From: DASWNP01 sp036399175
Lineage (GTDB): Bacteria; Acidobacteriota; Blastocatellia; Pyrinomonadales; Pyrinomonadaceae
DNA: 64,000 nt
NCBI GenBank assembly: GCA_036399175.1
Contig: DASWNP010000003.1
Location: forward strand, 62,001-126,000
Direction of reading: 5' to 3'
The notes below the pieces were generated by a model, which was given only the letters and a program-made list of their open reading frames with translations, had not been told where the DNA came from and did not search any database. Every line of letters starts with the position of its first letter. Position 1 is the first letter of the stretch. Shown piece after piece: positions 49,818 to 57,435 of this stretch. The position numbers and the translations under genes were made by a program.

Positions 49818-50747
49818 TCAACGCGACGCCGCCGAAGGAATCGCCACCAGAGCGATGCGGTCTCCGCGAGGGCTGACGGCGAGGCGCGTTATCTCTCTCA
49901 GCCCGTCCGACGAGAAATCGGCAAGCTCGCGCCAGTCCGACTCCTTCGACGGATTCACTCGAAAGAGCTTGGAGCCCTTCGCCATCACGAGCGAGCCGTC
50001 GGGCATCCACGCAAAGTCTTCGCTTCCGGGCAGGGTTTTGACGAGCGTCCTGACGGCGCGCGTCTTCGGGTCAAACGTCTTGACGAGCCATTCCTCTTCA
50101 GAAACTTTGTGAACGAAGCTGAAGCCGCCTCGACGCGGTATGCGTTGCAGCGAGCGCCCGCCGTTTTCGACCAGCAGCGTCGCCTTCTCGGTCGGCACAT
50201 CGACGAGTTGCAGCGTGTTCGGCGTGCCGAGGATGAACAATCCGAGCGTGCGCGCATCTATCCAGACGTGGTAGCCGACAGGCTTTATCTTTTCCAAAAC
50301 CAGCGTCGGACTTCCGCCCGCGAGCGGAAAACGCCAGAGCCTCTGCGTCGCGTCCGGCTCGACGCGAATCACCGAGAAGAACTTTCCGCCCGGCATCGGC
50401 GTCGGCGAATACTCGCTCTCCTTCGTCGCCGTGAGTCGCACGGTCGAGCCGTCCGTCAGGCTGTACCGATAAATATCCGCCTGTGCGTCCTCCCTGATTG
50501 AAGTGTAGAACAGGCTGCGCCCGTCGGGCAGAAACATCGGCTGATTATCGTAGCCCTCTCTGTTCGTGATGTTCGACGGTCTGCCCAACTCCAGGCGACG
50601 CCCGCGCCTCAACACTTCGACGACGAAGATGTCCGTCGAAGGCGGCGGCGGAGTCGTCGGAGTTGACTGGGGGAAAGCGACGAGCGGAAGCGCGACGACG
50701 ACAACGAGGAACAAACAACGTGCGAGCATGTTCAAGATGAATTTCAT
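49818..50747 (-). CDS. Exported TolB/PD40-like beta-propeller protein
   Basis: This protein of 309 residues has a signal peptide (MKFILNMLARCLFLVVVVALPLVAFPQ). The rest repeats WD40-like PD40 strands: YDNQPMFLPDGRSLFYTS, DIYRYSLTDGSTVRLT, YSPTPMPGGKFFSVI and DFAWMPDGSLVMAKG, as in the TolB propeller. There is no catalytic domain after the propeller, so it is a binding module or scaffold. It lies between tsaD and rsmD, 63 bases after rsmD; it may be co-transcribed. Confidence 0.75.
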   Translation of the reverse strand: MKFILNMLARCLFLVVVVALPLVAFPQSTPTTPPPPSTDIFVVEVLRRGRRLELGRPSNITNREGYDNQPMFLPDGRSLFYTSIREDAQADIYRYSLTDGSTVRLTATKESEYSPTPMPGGKFFSVIRVEPDATQRLWRFPLAGGSPTLVLEKIKPVGYHVWIDARTLGLFILGTPNTLQLVDVPTEKATLLVENGGRSLQRIPRRGGFSFVHKVSEEEWLVKTFDPKTRAVRTLVKTLPGSEDFAWMPDGSLVMAKGSKLFRVNPSKESDWRELADFSSDGLREITRLAVSPRGDRIALVAIPSAASR

Positions 50748-50810
50748 GTTCGGAGAGATGCTCTGGAGAGCGTCAGGGTTGAAACGGCTGTGCGGCGAGT
50801 GGCGCTGGCT

Positions 50811-51380
50811 CTAACCGCGTTCGTAGAAACTGAGAGCCGAGTCGCCCTGCTTGAGAATGCGCCAGCGTCGCAGCGCGCCGACCGAGTCGCGCAGGTCGTT
50901 CTTGTGATGATGCTCGACGACGAGCACGCCGTCCTCGCGCAGCAGCGCATCGGTCTGCGTGCCGAAGGCTTCGAGCGTGGGGTTGTAGTCGATGGCATAC
51001 GGCGGGTCGAAGAAGGCCACGTCCCACGCCTGACCGCCGCGCCAGTTTTCGCCGCTCGTGCGCCGCAGGTATTCGGCGGCCTCGCTGAGAACTACTTCGG
51101 TCAACTCTTCCGGCACGCCGCACAAATCCAGATTCGATTCGACCAGCCCGCACATCTTACGCGAGCGGTCAACGAAAGTGACGAACGACGCGCCGCGCGA
51201 GAGCGCCTCGATGCCGACCGCGCCCGAACCCGCGCACAAATCGAGAAAGCGCGCTTCGTCGATGCGCGGCGCGAGCACGTTAAAGAGAGTCTCGCGCAGC
51301 CTGTCCGAAGTAGGGCGAATCTGCATGGAAGGCGGGCTCTTGAGCACCCGTCCGCGATATTGTCCGGAGATGATTCTCAC
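50811..51380 (-). CDS. rsmD: 16S rRNA (guanine-966 N2)-methyltransferase
   Basis: RsmD methylates G966 of 16S rRNA. It has 189 residues. Motifs are MRIISGQYRGRVLKSP at the N-terminus, IRPTSDRLRETLFNVL, the SAM loop FLDLCAGSGAVGIEALSRGA and the catalytic DPPY in VAFFDPPYAID. All fit the family. The PilZ gene lies upstream of it on the same strand with 53 bases between. Confidence 0.95.
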   Translation of the reverse strand: MRIISGQYRGRVLKSPPSMQIRPTSDRLRETLFNVLAPRIDEARFLDLCAGSGAVGIEALSRGASFVTFVDRSRKMCGLVESNLDLCGVPEELTEVVLSEAAEYLRRTSGENWRGGQAWDVAFFDPPYAIDYNPTLEAFGTQTDALLREDGVLVVEHHHKNDLRDSVGALRRWRILKQGDSALSFYERG

Positions 51381-51433
51381 CGCGAAGATGTTAACATGAG
51401 CGGCAAGCGAAAGAATAAAGGCCGCGCGCCCTC

Positions 51434-51898
51434 TCAGATTTCATCCGGCGGCACGCTCTGAAGCGTCTTCAGAAACTTCAGATAGCGCCGACGACTCTCC
51501 GCCCTCATCTCCGTGATATGCACGCCGACCAGATAACCCGTATCCACTTCATCTTCCTTCCGCTCAAGCTTCACGTAGCGCACGGGCGCAACCTCCATCT
51601 CCAGAGGCTCGGGCGACAGCCCTAAAAGCAGGCGCAGCCTGCGCTCCGCGATACTCAGGTCGAGCCCGCCCGTGCGTATTTGCGGAACGATAACTCCCAA
51701 CCCCGTCTCGCTCACGTCGCGCGTGTAGCCGACAATCAACGGCTGCCGCCGCGCCTCGCCCAACAGAGTCGCACCCGTCTCGATGCGCGACACGTAAATC
51801 ACCAGACTCCGCTCCAGATGCGTCAAATAACGCGGCGCAGTTCGCCGGTCGCCGACGTAACCTCGCAGACGCGCCAGGTATCCCTTAAGTCTATCCAC
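51434..51898 (-). CDS. PilZ-like domain protein
   Basis: This protein of 154 residues has GDRRTAPRY near residue 17-25 (the RxxxR motif) and YTRDVSETGLGVIVP at about 57-71 (the DxSxxG motif), the two c-di-GMP-binding signatures of PilZ domains. No other domain is present. GTG 51898 is the start. It probably acts as a c-di-GMP receptor or partner of a transport or motility complex. An AT-rich insertion begins about 230 bases upstream. Confidence 0.7.
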   Translation of the reverse strand: MDRLKGYLARLRGYVGDRRTAPRYLTHLERSLVIYVSRIETGATLLGEARRQPLIVGYTRDVSETGLGVIVPQIRTGGLDLSIAERRLRLLLGLSPEPLEMEVAPVRYVKLERKEDEVDTGYLVGVHITEMRAESRRRYLKFLKTLQSVPPDEI

Positions 51899-52129
51899 TA
51901 TTGCCCCTAAGCGCCCGCCGCACCGCCGACGAAAGTCCCGCGCCGACCTTCATCTCCATCATAGAAACGAAGACGACCCACCAGCTCTTCTGCCAGCCCG
52001 CCCAGGCGTCGCGCTTTGTTCATCTGCTTACGTGAGGATTTGCGGAGCTACATCTACCTTGCGTTATCAATCCTACTACAGACGTGCTAAGAGCCGCGAA
52101 GATTCAAGCATCGTAATCGAATGAACTCT
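51899..52129. other. Junction between PilZ gene and AT-rich insert
   Basis: Base composition shifts from GC-rich to AT-rich here. No inverted ends, tRNA or direct repeats that would mark an integration site are visible, and no gene is supported. Confidence 0.4.
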
Positions 52130-52489
52130 TCACTTGCTTCTCAATAGGTTCTCCGGTGTACCTGGTTCATCTGGAAGCGGGAATGTACGCACAGATTCCA
52201 TTGAATATACACGGATAAGCTGATATTCGCTCGCCCATAAATTAATCCAGCCATCACAGAATTGTTCCGGCGTCCAATCAAATGAACCTAATTTTCTCGC
52301 AATGTATTGTTCGGCTTTTGCCTTCGCCACCTGATAGTCTTCTTCTCGCGCAAACTCTTCAACTCGTTCTACAACCAACTCGATTATGGCATCGCGGCGA
52401 GAGATAGCAGTTCCAGTTATCTTAAAAGCATCATCTACATAATCACCTGTCCGCATCTCAGCAATGAATTCATACTCTGTGTACTGCAT
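52130..52489 (-). CDS. Hypothetical protein of the AT-rich insert
   Basis: This protein has 119 residues if ATG 52489 is used (132 from GTG 52528). GGAAGGG lies about 10 bases before ATG 52489, and a small hairpin (AAGGCT, CCAA, AGCCTT) lies between the two candidate starts, so the later start is favoured. It is acidic and mostly helical in the middle (DAIIELVVERVEEFAREEDY), with Trp residues in DWTPEQFCDGWINLWASEY. There is no membrane segment and no motif I recognise. It is the last gene of a three-gene unit with the nuclease candidate. Codon use is markedly less GC-rich than that of neighbours. Confidence 0.6.
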   Translation of the reverse strand: MQYTEYEFIAEMRTGDYVDDAFKITGTAISRRDAIIELVVERVEEFAREEDYQVAKAKAEQYIARKLGSFDWTPEQFCDGWINLWASEYQLIRVYSMESVRTFPLPDEPGTPENLLRSK

Positions 52490-52528
52490 CACTAGTTTTC
52501 CCTTCCATGAAGGCTTTGGAGCCTTCAC

Positions 52529-53455
52529 CTATAAATCAAGTTTGAGACGCAATTCTCGCAGGCTCAATTCGGCAGCATACAGGTCACCTAAATCCTCAGT
52601 TGGAATAAATCTGTAACGCGCTTTGAAATCTGCAAAGGAGTGCATGACCTGTTCGTATCTGCGGCTTTCATTGGAAACAACAAAGAGCTTGGTAGATACA
52701 TAATCGAGTAATGTAGCCATTCGCCCGACCCCCGACCAAGTTCCGGTTGATAATTCAACTTCAAAAGCACATTCCGGTAGCATGTTCTTTCCTTTTTCAC
52801 GGAACCATAACACATCAATCTGGCGCAGCACGTCGTAATCTGAAAACTGTAGCTGTGGACAGGTTTTAAGGGTTGCGATATTTCCGAGGGGCGTGCCGTT
52901 AAACTTCTTCGATTTATTGGGACAGAACGTTTGGTATCCTCTAATATTGCCAAGTTCTAAAAGCCGACCCTGTAGAACAGAATGATAGCTTTCTTCCGCT
53001 GAATTTCTTTCACCAATAATCTTTGGGGGATTGGACAAAAGCTCCCAAGCATTAATAAATCCTGAACAGTCCAGGCGATTTCCACGACCCGACAGAACAA
53101 TATTTAAGTTCGCATCTATGTTTATCTTATATTCTCCGTTTCGGTCATGGCTGATTTGCGGCAGGTGACCAATCAATATTTGAGCCGGAATGATAATTGT
53201 CTTCTGAACTGAGCCGCAGATGAAAGCGACGAAAGGATTGTCGAGATTAGCAATTTCTTCCGCGTGAATATAATTTAAACCAAAGAAATAACGTCTTCCT
53301 CCCCCTGAAGCGGCGCGTATAAGTACGCTTGCTTCACCGATACGATAGGCGCGAGCTTTAAGAACGCGGATAGCATCAATACCAGTGTTGAGCTTCCTAG
53401 CGTGTTCTAAGAACTCGCGCGCCAGTAATTCTGTTTGCGATAGCTTGTCACTCAT
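52529..53455 (-). CDS. Putative PD-(D/E)XK-fold restriction-type nuclease
   Basis: This protein of 308 residues has two apparent parts. Residues 50-145 form a beta-rich region (YFFGLNYIHAEEIANLD and then FVAFICGS) of the type found before nuclease domains. Residues 160-265 contain Glu167 in LLELGNIRGY, Asp214 in RQIDVLWF and the FEVE motif (231-234, in ECAFEVELSTGTWSG), then RMATLLDYVSTKLFVV. That D...ExE/K order and the following RM segment resemble PD-(D/E)XK restriction-like enzymes that keep FEVExS. It overlaps the upstream 67-residue gene by four bases (ATGA). The composition is AT-rich. The nuclease call is inference. Confidence 0.55.
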   Translation of the reverse strand: MSDKLSQTELLAREFLEHARKLNTGIDAIRVLKARAYRIGEASVLIRAASGGGRRYFFGLNYIHAEEIANLDNPFVAFICGSVQKTIIIPAQILIGHLPQISHDRNGEYKINIDANLNIVLSGRGNRLDCSGFINAWELLSNPPKIIGERNSAEESYHSVLQGRLLELGNIRGYQTFCPNKSKKFNGTPLGNIATLKTCPQLQFSDYDVLRQIDVLWFREKGKNMLPECAFEVELSTGTWSGVGRMATLLDYVSTKLFVVSNESRRYEQVMHSFADFKARYRFIPTEDLGDLYAAELSLRELRLKLDL

Positions 53456-53655
53456 AATTCTTCGGAGTCCGTTGCTTCATTTATCGTCATCTCAATCTCT
53501 TCAATTGAAAATTTGTTTGCACGTCGCTCTTGCGGTGTGGATTCGTCAAGCGAGCTACTCAAATACCATTCAGCAATTCTGCGTGCCCCATCTGCACTCT
53601 CACATTCAACAATCACCTTATAACTACGTTGAAGTGAAACATTGTAACGCGGCAT
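53452..53655 (-). CDS. Small protein at the head of the AT-rich insert, possibly DpnD/PcfM-like
   Basis: This protein of 67 residues has a beta-alpha-beta pattern: YNVSLQRSYKVIVECESAD, then ARRIAEWYLSSSL and KFSIEEIEMTINEA, weakly like the small DpnD/PcfM family. It is acidic and has no catalytic residues. AAGGAG lies 8 bases before ATG 53655. Its stop overlaps the start of the nuclease candidate (ATGA), so the two are translationally coupled, as in antitoxin-toxin or modifier-nuclease pairs. Its function is unknown. Confidence 0.6.
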   Translation of the reverse strand: MPRYNVSLQRSYKVIVECESADGARRIAEWYLSSSLDESTPQERRANKFSIEEIEMTINEATDSEEL

Positions 53656-53768
53656 ATATTTAACTCCTTATCAAGTTTATTCTTAGATTCTGTTGTATAC
53701 CATCTGATAAATCGTGAGCAACAGTCGCATGTCAATTTGAATAATAGTAATCACATGCTATGTGAAAT
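53656..53768 (-). promoter_or_regulatory. AT-rich promoter region of the insert
   Basis: On the minus strand TTGACA, then about 17-18 bases, then ATTTAT/TTTATC, and a little further TATACA preceded at 16 bases by TTGCTC, give two candidate promoters before ATG 53655. The recG stop codon is at 53769, so the insert has its own promoter just downstream of recG. Confidence 0.45.
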
Positions 53769-56180
53769 CTAACCAATCGCGGCGAGGCCGAAGCGCACGT
53801 CGGCGCGGACGCGCTCGATGAGCTGGGAAGTTTCGCGTGTACGGCGGCGGGCGGTGAGGTAGTGGTCGGCTTCGCGTCGGGCGTCTTCGAGAATCTGTAT
53901 GTCGCGGACGATGTTGCCGACGCGGAAGGTTGGGATGCCGGATTGGCGTGTGCCCATCACTTCGCCGGGGCCGCGCAGCTCAAGGTCTTTTTCGGCGATG
54001 CGGAAGCCGTCGGAGGTCTCTTCCATGATGCCGAGGCGTTCGCGTGCGACGGAGGTTTGTTTGTCAGAAGCGAGCAGAACGCAGAAGGATTGCTGCGCGC
54101 CGCGCCCGACTCTGCCGCGCAGTTGGTGGAGCTGAGAGAGACCGAAACGCTCCGCGTGCTCAATGACCATAACGGAGGCGTTCGGCACATCGACGCCGAC
54201 TTCGACGACCGTCGTGGCGACGAGTATCTGTATCTCGCCGGAGACGAAGCGGCGCATGACCTCTTCCTTCTCGGCGGGCTTCATCTTGCCGTGCAGAAGG
54301 CCGATGGAGAAGTGCGGGAAGATGCGGTCGCGCAGGTGTTCGTACATCCGCGTTGCGTCCTTCAAGTCCATCTTCTCCGACTCTTCGACGAGCGGATAGA
54401 CGACGTAGGCCTGATGGCCTGCGCGCACCTCGCGCTCGACGCCCTTGTAGACGCCCGCGCGCTGGTCTTCGCCGCAGACGACCGTCTTGATAGGCGTCCG
54501 GCCGGGCGGCATCTCGTCGATGACGGACACGTCAAGCTCTCCGTAGACGGTCATGGCGAGCGAGCGAGGGATGGGCGTGGCGGTCATCACGAGCACGTCG
54601 GGGTTGAAGCCGCGTTCGCGCAGGGCGGCGCGCTGGAGGACGCCGAAGCGATGCTGCTCGTCGATGACGACGAAGCCGAGCTTCTGGAAGGAGACGGCCT
54701 CCTGTATGAGCGCGTGCGTGCCGATGAGGGCGTGGACTTCGCCTTCGGCGATTGCCGCATGAAGGCGACGCTTCTCGGCGACGCGCAGAGAGCCGATGAG
54801 AAGCTCTACGCGGAAGTGAGTGTCGGCGAGGAGTCGCTTGACGTTGCGCGCGTGCTGCTCGGCGAGAATCTCCGTCGGAACCATGAGCGCGGTCTGATAG
54901 CCGTTCTCCATCGCGGCGAGCATCGAGAGCAGGGCGACGGCGGTCTTGCCGCTCCCGACATCGCCTTGCAGCAGTCGGTTCATGGGCACGTCGGATTGCA
55001 TGTCGTCGAGGATGCGCGTGAGGGCACGCTGCTGCGCGCCGGTCAGCTCGAAGGGAAGAATCGAGCGCAGGTGTTCGAGGATGCGCGGCGAGATTTCGAT
55101 AACCGCGCCCTTCTTTTCCTTGACGCGCTCGCCGCGACGGATGGCGATGGCGAGCGCGACCCAGAAGAATTCCTCGAAGATAAGACGCAGGTGTGCGGGG
55201 CTTCTGGCGCGTTCGTATTCGGCGAGCGGAACGTCGTCGATGGGGAAGTGGATGCGCCGGAGGGCTTCGGCGCGGGAGATAAGCCCGTGACGTGCGCGAA
55301 GGTCGTCGGGCAGAGTCTCTTCTATCTGTTCGTCGTCGAGCAGCCCGAAGACGGCGTGGACAATCTCGCGCAGGCGCTTGGTGCGAAAGTCGCCGAGCTT
55401 TCTGTAGACGGGCACGCGACGGCCGACGTGAATCGCGGCCAGCGCCGGGTCGCTCGTCTCTTCATCTTCGTCTGAAGCGTCGTCGGCGTGCGCTTCTTCG
55501 TCAGAACGCTCGGCGAGCGCCGCAGAGCTTGAATCGTCGTTCAAGTCCTCTTTCGAGGACGTTTGGCGGGCGGCTTCAGAGGCTTGCGGAAGGCGCAGGT
55601 TGTGAGTGGGGTCTTCTTCGGCGAGCCGGAGCAGCGCGTGTTCGGGCGGTGTCCAGATGCCGGGCAACATCTCAAGCTCGTCAGGCTTATTCAGTCGCAG
55701 GGCGAAGGTGTTGCGGCGCGCGTCCCACTCCCACTTGCCGAAGGCGATGAAGCGCGTGTTGCGCTCGAACTTCTGACGATTGTAGGCGACGATGCGCGCG
55801 GCCTGCCTGCCGGAGACGAACCACCAGACGACGACTGGCTTGCCTGTCCTTTCGGGGTCGCTCGCCGTTATCTCGAAGATGTAAAGCGGCGGCGCTTTGG
55901 GCGAGCGATTCTTGCCGACCTGAAAGCCGCCCGCGACGCGCACGTAAAGCTCAAGCGAGGCTTCTACACCGTCGCGCAAATCTTCGATGCGCGCGAGGTT
56001 CGACCTGTCCTCGTAGCGCATCGGCAGATAGTTGAGAAGGTCTTCGACGGTGGTGTCGTTGGCGTCGCCCTTGCCGGAGATGTTCGCCAGCGCCAGCCCC
56101 AGACGCCGCGCCGTCGGCTGACCCATGCGCGGAACGGCGTGCTTGTGCAGGAGAAGAATCGGCGTCGAGAGAGACAACAT
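53769..56180 (-). CDS. recG: ATP-dependent DNA helicase RecG
   Basis: RecG remodels stalled replication forks and branch-migrates Holliday junctions. It has 803 residues. The wedge domain is at 60-200. Helicase motifs are QGDVGSGKTAVALL (Walker A), VIDEQHRFGVLQR (DEQH), MTATPIPRSLAMTVYG and, near the end, RGRVGRGAQQSFCVLL plus the TRP-like motif of RecG. An acidic insert of about 55 residues (200-255, SSKEDLNDDSSSAALAERSD and more) lies between the wedge and helicase domains and is not typical. A heptamer palindrome ends 5 bases before ATG 56180. An AT-rich insert follows. Confidence 0.96.
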   Translation of the reverse strand: MLSLSTPILLLHKHAVPRMGQPTARRLGLALANISGKGDANDTTVEDLLNYLPMRYEDRSNLARIEDLRDGVEASLELYVRVAGGFQVGKNRSPKAPPLYIFEITASDPERTGKPVVVWWFVSGRQAARIVAYNRQKFERNTRFIAFGKWEWDARRNTFALRLNKPDELEMLPGIWTPPEHALLRLAEEDPTHNLRLPQASEAARQTSSKEDLNDDSSSAALAERSDEEAHADDASDEDEETSDPALAAIHVGRRVPVYRKLGDFRTKRLREIVHAVFGLLDDEQIEETLPDDLRARHGLISRAEALRRIHFPIDDVPLAEYERARSPAHLRLIFEEFFWVALAIAIRRGERVKEKKGAVIEISPRILEHLRSILPFELTGAQQRALTRILDDMQSDVPMNRLLQGDVGSGKTAVALLSMLAAMENGYQTALMVPTEILAEQHARNVKRLLADTHFRVELLIGSLRVAEKRRLHAAIAEGEVHALIGTHALIQEAVSFQKLGFVVIDEQHRFGVLQRAALRERGFNPDVLVMTATPIPRSLAMTVYGELDVSVIDEMPPGRTPIKTVVCGEDQRAGVYKGVEREVRAGHQAYVVYPLVEESEKMDLKDATRMYEHLRDRIFPHFSIGLLHGKMKPAEKEEVMRRFVSGEIQILVATTVVEVGVDVPNASVMVIEHAERFGLSQLHQLRGRVGRGAQQSFCVLLASDKQTSVARERLGIMEETSDGFRIAEKDLELRGPGEVMGTRQSGIPTFRVGNIVRDIQILEDARREADHYLTARRRTRETSQLIERVRADVRFGLAAIG

Positions 56181-56183
56181 AGG

Positions 56184-56275
56184 GGAAATGAGGAATGATG
56201 AATGCGGAATGCGGAATGAAAGACAAAATTGCTTTCTGCTTTTAATTCATCATTCCGCATTCCGCATTCCGTATT
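56184..56275. repeat. Heptamer palindrome, ATGCGGA type, before recG
   Basis: GAATGAT, GAATGCG, GAATGCG, GAATGAA, AGAC on the left; ATTCATC, ATTCCGC, ATTCCGC, ATTCCGT on the right. The loop is AAAATTGCTTTCTGC. It fills the gap between bacilliredoxin and recG and is close kin to the element at 48587-48667. Confidence 0.9.
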
Positions 56276-56279
56276 TGTC

Positions 56280-56720
56280 TTACGCGGTCGCCGCGCCTGC
56301 GGGTGCGCAGAAACGCTCGAAGGCTTGTGTTAGCTCCTGGGCTATCTGTTCGGCAAACTTGTTTTCTATCTGGTGGCGTTCGAGCATGTAGACGAGCTGG
56401 CCGTCTTTGAAGAGCGCGATTTGGGGGGAGGAGGGCGGATAGGGAGCGAAGTGCTCGCGCGCTTTGTTGGTGGCTTCGATGTCTGCTCCGGCGAAGACGG
56501 TGATAGCGCGGTCGGGACGGACGCTGTTTTGCAGCGCGAGCGCCACACCGGGTCGCGCCTTGCCCGCCGCACAGCCGCAGACGGAATTGACGACCACCAT
56601 CAGCGTCCCCTCGTTCTGCTTGATGGCATGCTCGACCTCTTCCGGCGTCCGGGTTTCCTCGACGCCGATGCGCCGCAGGTCTTCGCGCATAGGCGCGATG
56701 AGAATTTCTGAATAGGGCAT
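56280..56720 (-). CDS. Bacilliredoxin (BrxA/BrxB family)
   Basis: This thioredoxin-fold protein of 146 residues carries the CGC active site (NSVCGCAAG) of the YphP/YqiW family, which removes bacillithiol from oxidised proteins. ITVFAGADIEATNKARE and SSPQIALFKDGQLVYMLERH are typical. AGGAGAGGA lies about 9 bases before ATG 56720. Bacillithiol or another thiol would be expected in this organism, but no biosynthesis gene is in the window. Confidence 0.9.
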   Translation of the reverse strand: MPYSEILIAPMREDLRRIGVEETRTPEEVEHAIKQNEGTLMVVVNSVCGCAAGKARPGVALALQNSVRPDRAITVFAGADIEATNKAREHFAPYPPSSPQIALFKDGQLVYMLERHQIENKFAEQIAQELTQAFERFCAPAGAATA

Positions 56721-56940
56721 GATTCTTTCCTCTCCTGAAGTTTTGTCGCCCGCTGCGCACCTCCTGGAGAGATAAGGCTCAAAGGCGAGCGCGGGCGCTT
56801 GACGATGTCTGACTCTGAAAGCCTGTCCGTTTCGACGCCTCGTATTTTAGCACGACGGCGCGGGGCATAAGTCTTAAGAGCGCACGTTCGGAGTCGGCGC
56901 GCTTATGCTTTCAAACGCGTTCGTAGCCGTGCCGAACCGT

Positions 56941-57435
56941 TTAAGAACTGTTCCGGACGAAACGCTCGCCCGCGACGCGCGTCACGGTGATGATTCTGGG
57001 CTCTTCGCCGTCGCCTTTGATGGAGGCGCGCCAGACGGCGTCGGCGGGAAGCGGATAGCGTCCCATGCGCTCAGCCCATTCGATGACGACGACGGCCGTC
57101 TCGTCCGCGAGCAGTTCGTCGAGGTCTACGGCGTGAGCGGCCTGCGCGCCTTCGGGCAGACGATAGAGGTCAAGGTGATAGAGCGTGAGTCGCCCGTCGT
57201 CGTGTCGATTGACGAGCGTGAAGGAAGGGCTGGTGACTTCGTCCGCGTCGATGCCGAGCGCGGCGGCGAGCCCCTTGACGAAGACGGTCTTGCCTGCGCC
57301 GAGCGCGCCGTCGAGCAGAAGAATTTCGCCGCCCTTGAGATGCGCGCCGAGCCTTCTTCCAAGCTCGAAGGTCTCTCCGACGCTGCGCGAAACCCACTCG
57401 CCGGCGGGAAGCCTCTCGTGCGCGGCGGCGTTCAT
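56941..57435 (-). CDS. tsaE: tRNA threonylcarbamoyladenosine ATPase subunit
   Basis: TsaE is the P-loop ATPase that drives the TsaB-TsaD complex. It has 164 residues with Walker A LDGALGAGKTVFVKGLA, VTSPSFTLVN and YHLDLYRL, all family motifs, and VVVIEWAERMG as Walker B. ATG 57435 overlaps the nnrD stop by four bases (ATGA), the common nnrD-tsaE arrangement. The ORF is open upstream to 57528 but that region is the end of nnrD in another frame. Confidence 0.95.
   Translation of the reverse strand: MNAAAHERLPAGEWVSRSVGETFELGRRLGAHLKGGEILLLDGALGAGKTVFVKGLAAALGIDADEVTSPSFTLVNRHDDGRLTLYHLDLYRLPEGAQAAHAVDLDELLADETAVVVIEWAERMGRYPLPADAVWRASIKGDGEEPRIITVTRVAGERFVRNSS

Noticed and set aside
48726..50501. 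591-codon plus-strand open frame opposite tsaD and the propeller gene
   Set aside because: It crosses two well-supported minus-strand genes and their spacer, and its product resembles no protein family.
53862..55475. 537-codon plus-strand open frame opposite recG
   Set aside because: It is the antisense of a GC-rich gene with a fully conserved product on the other strand; its translation has repetitive Asp/Glu/Ala composition and no ribosome site.
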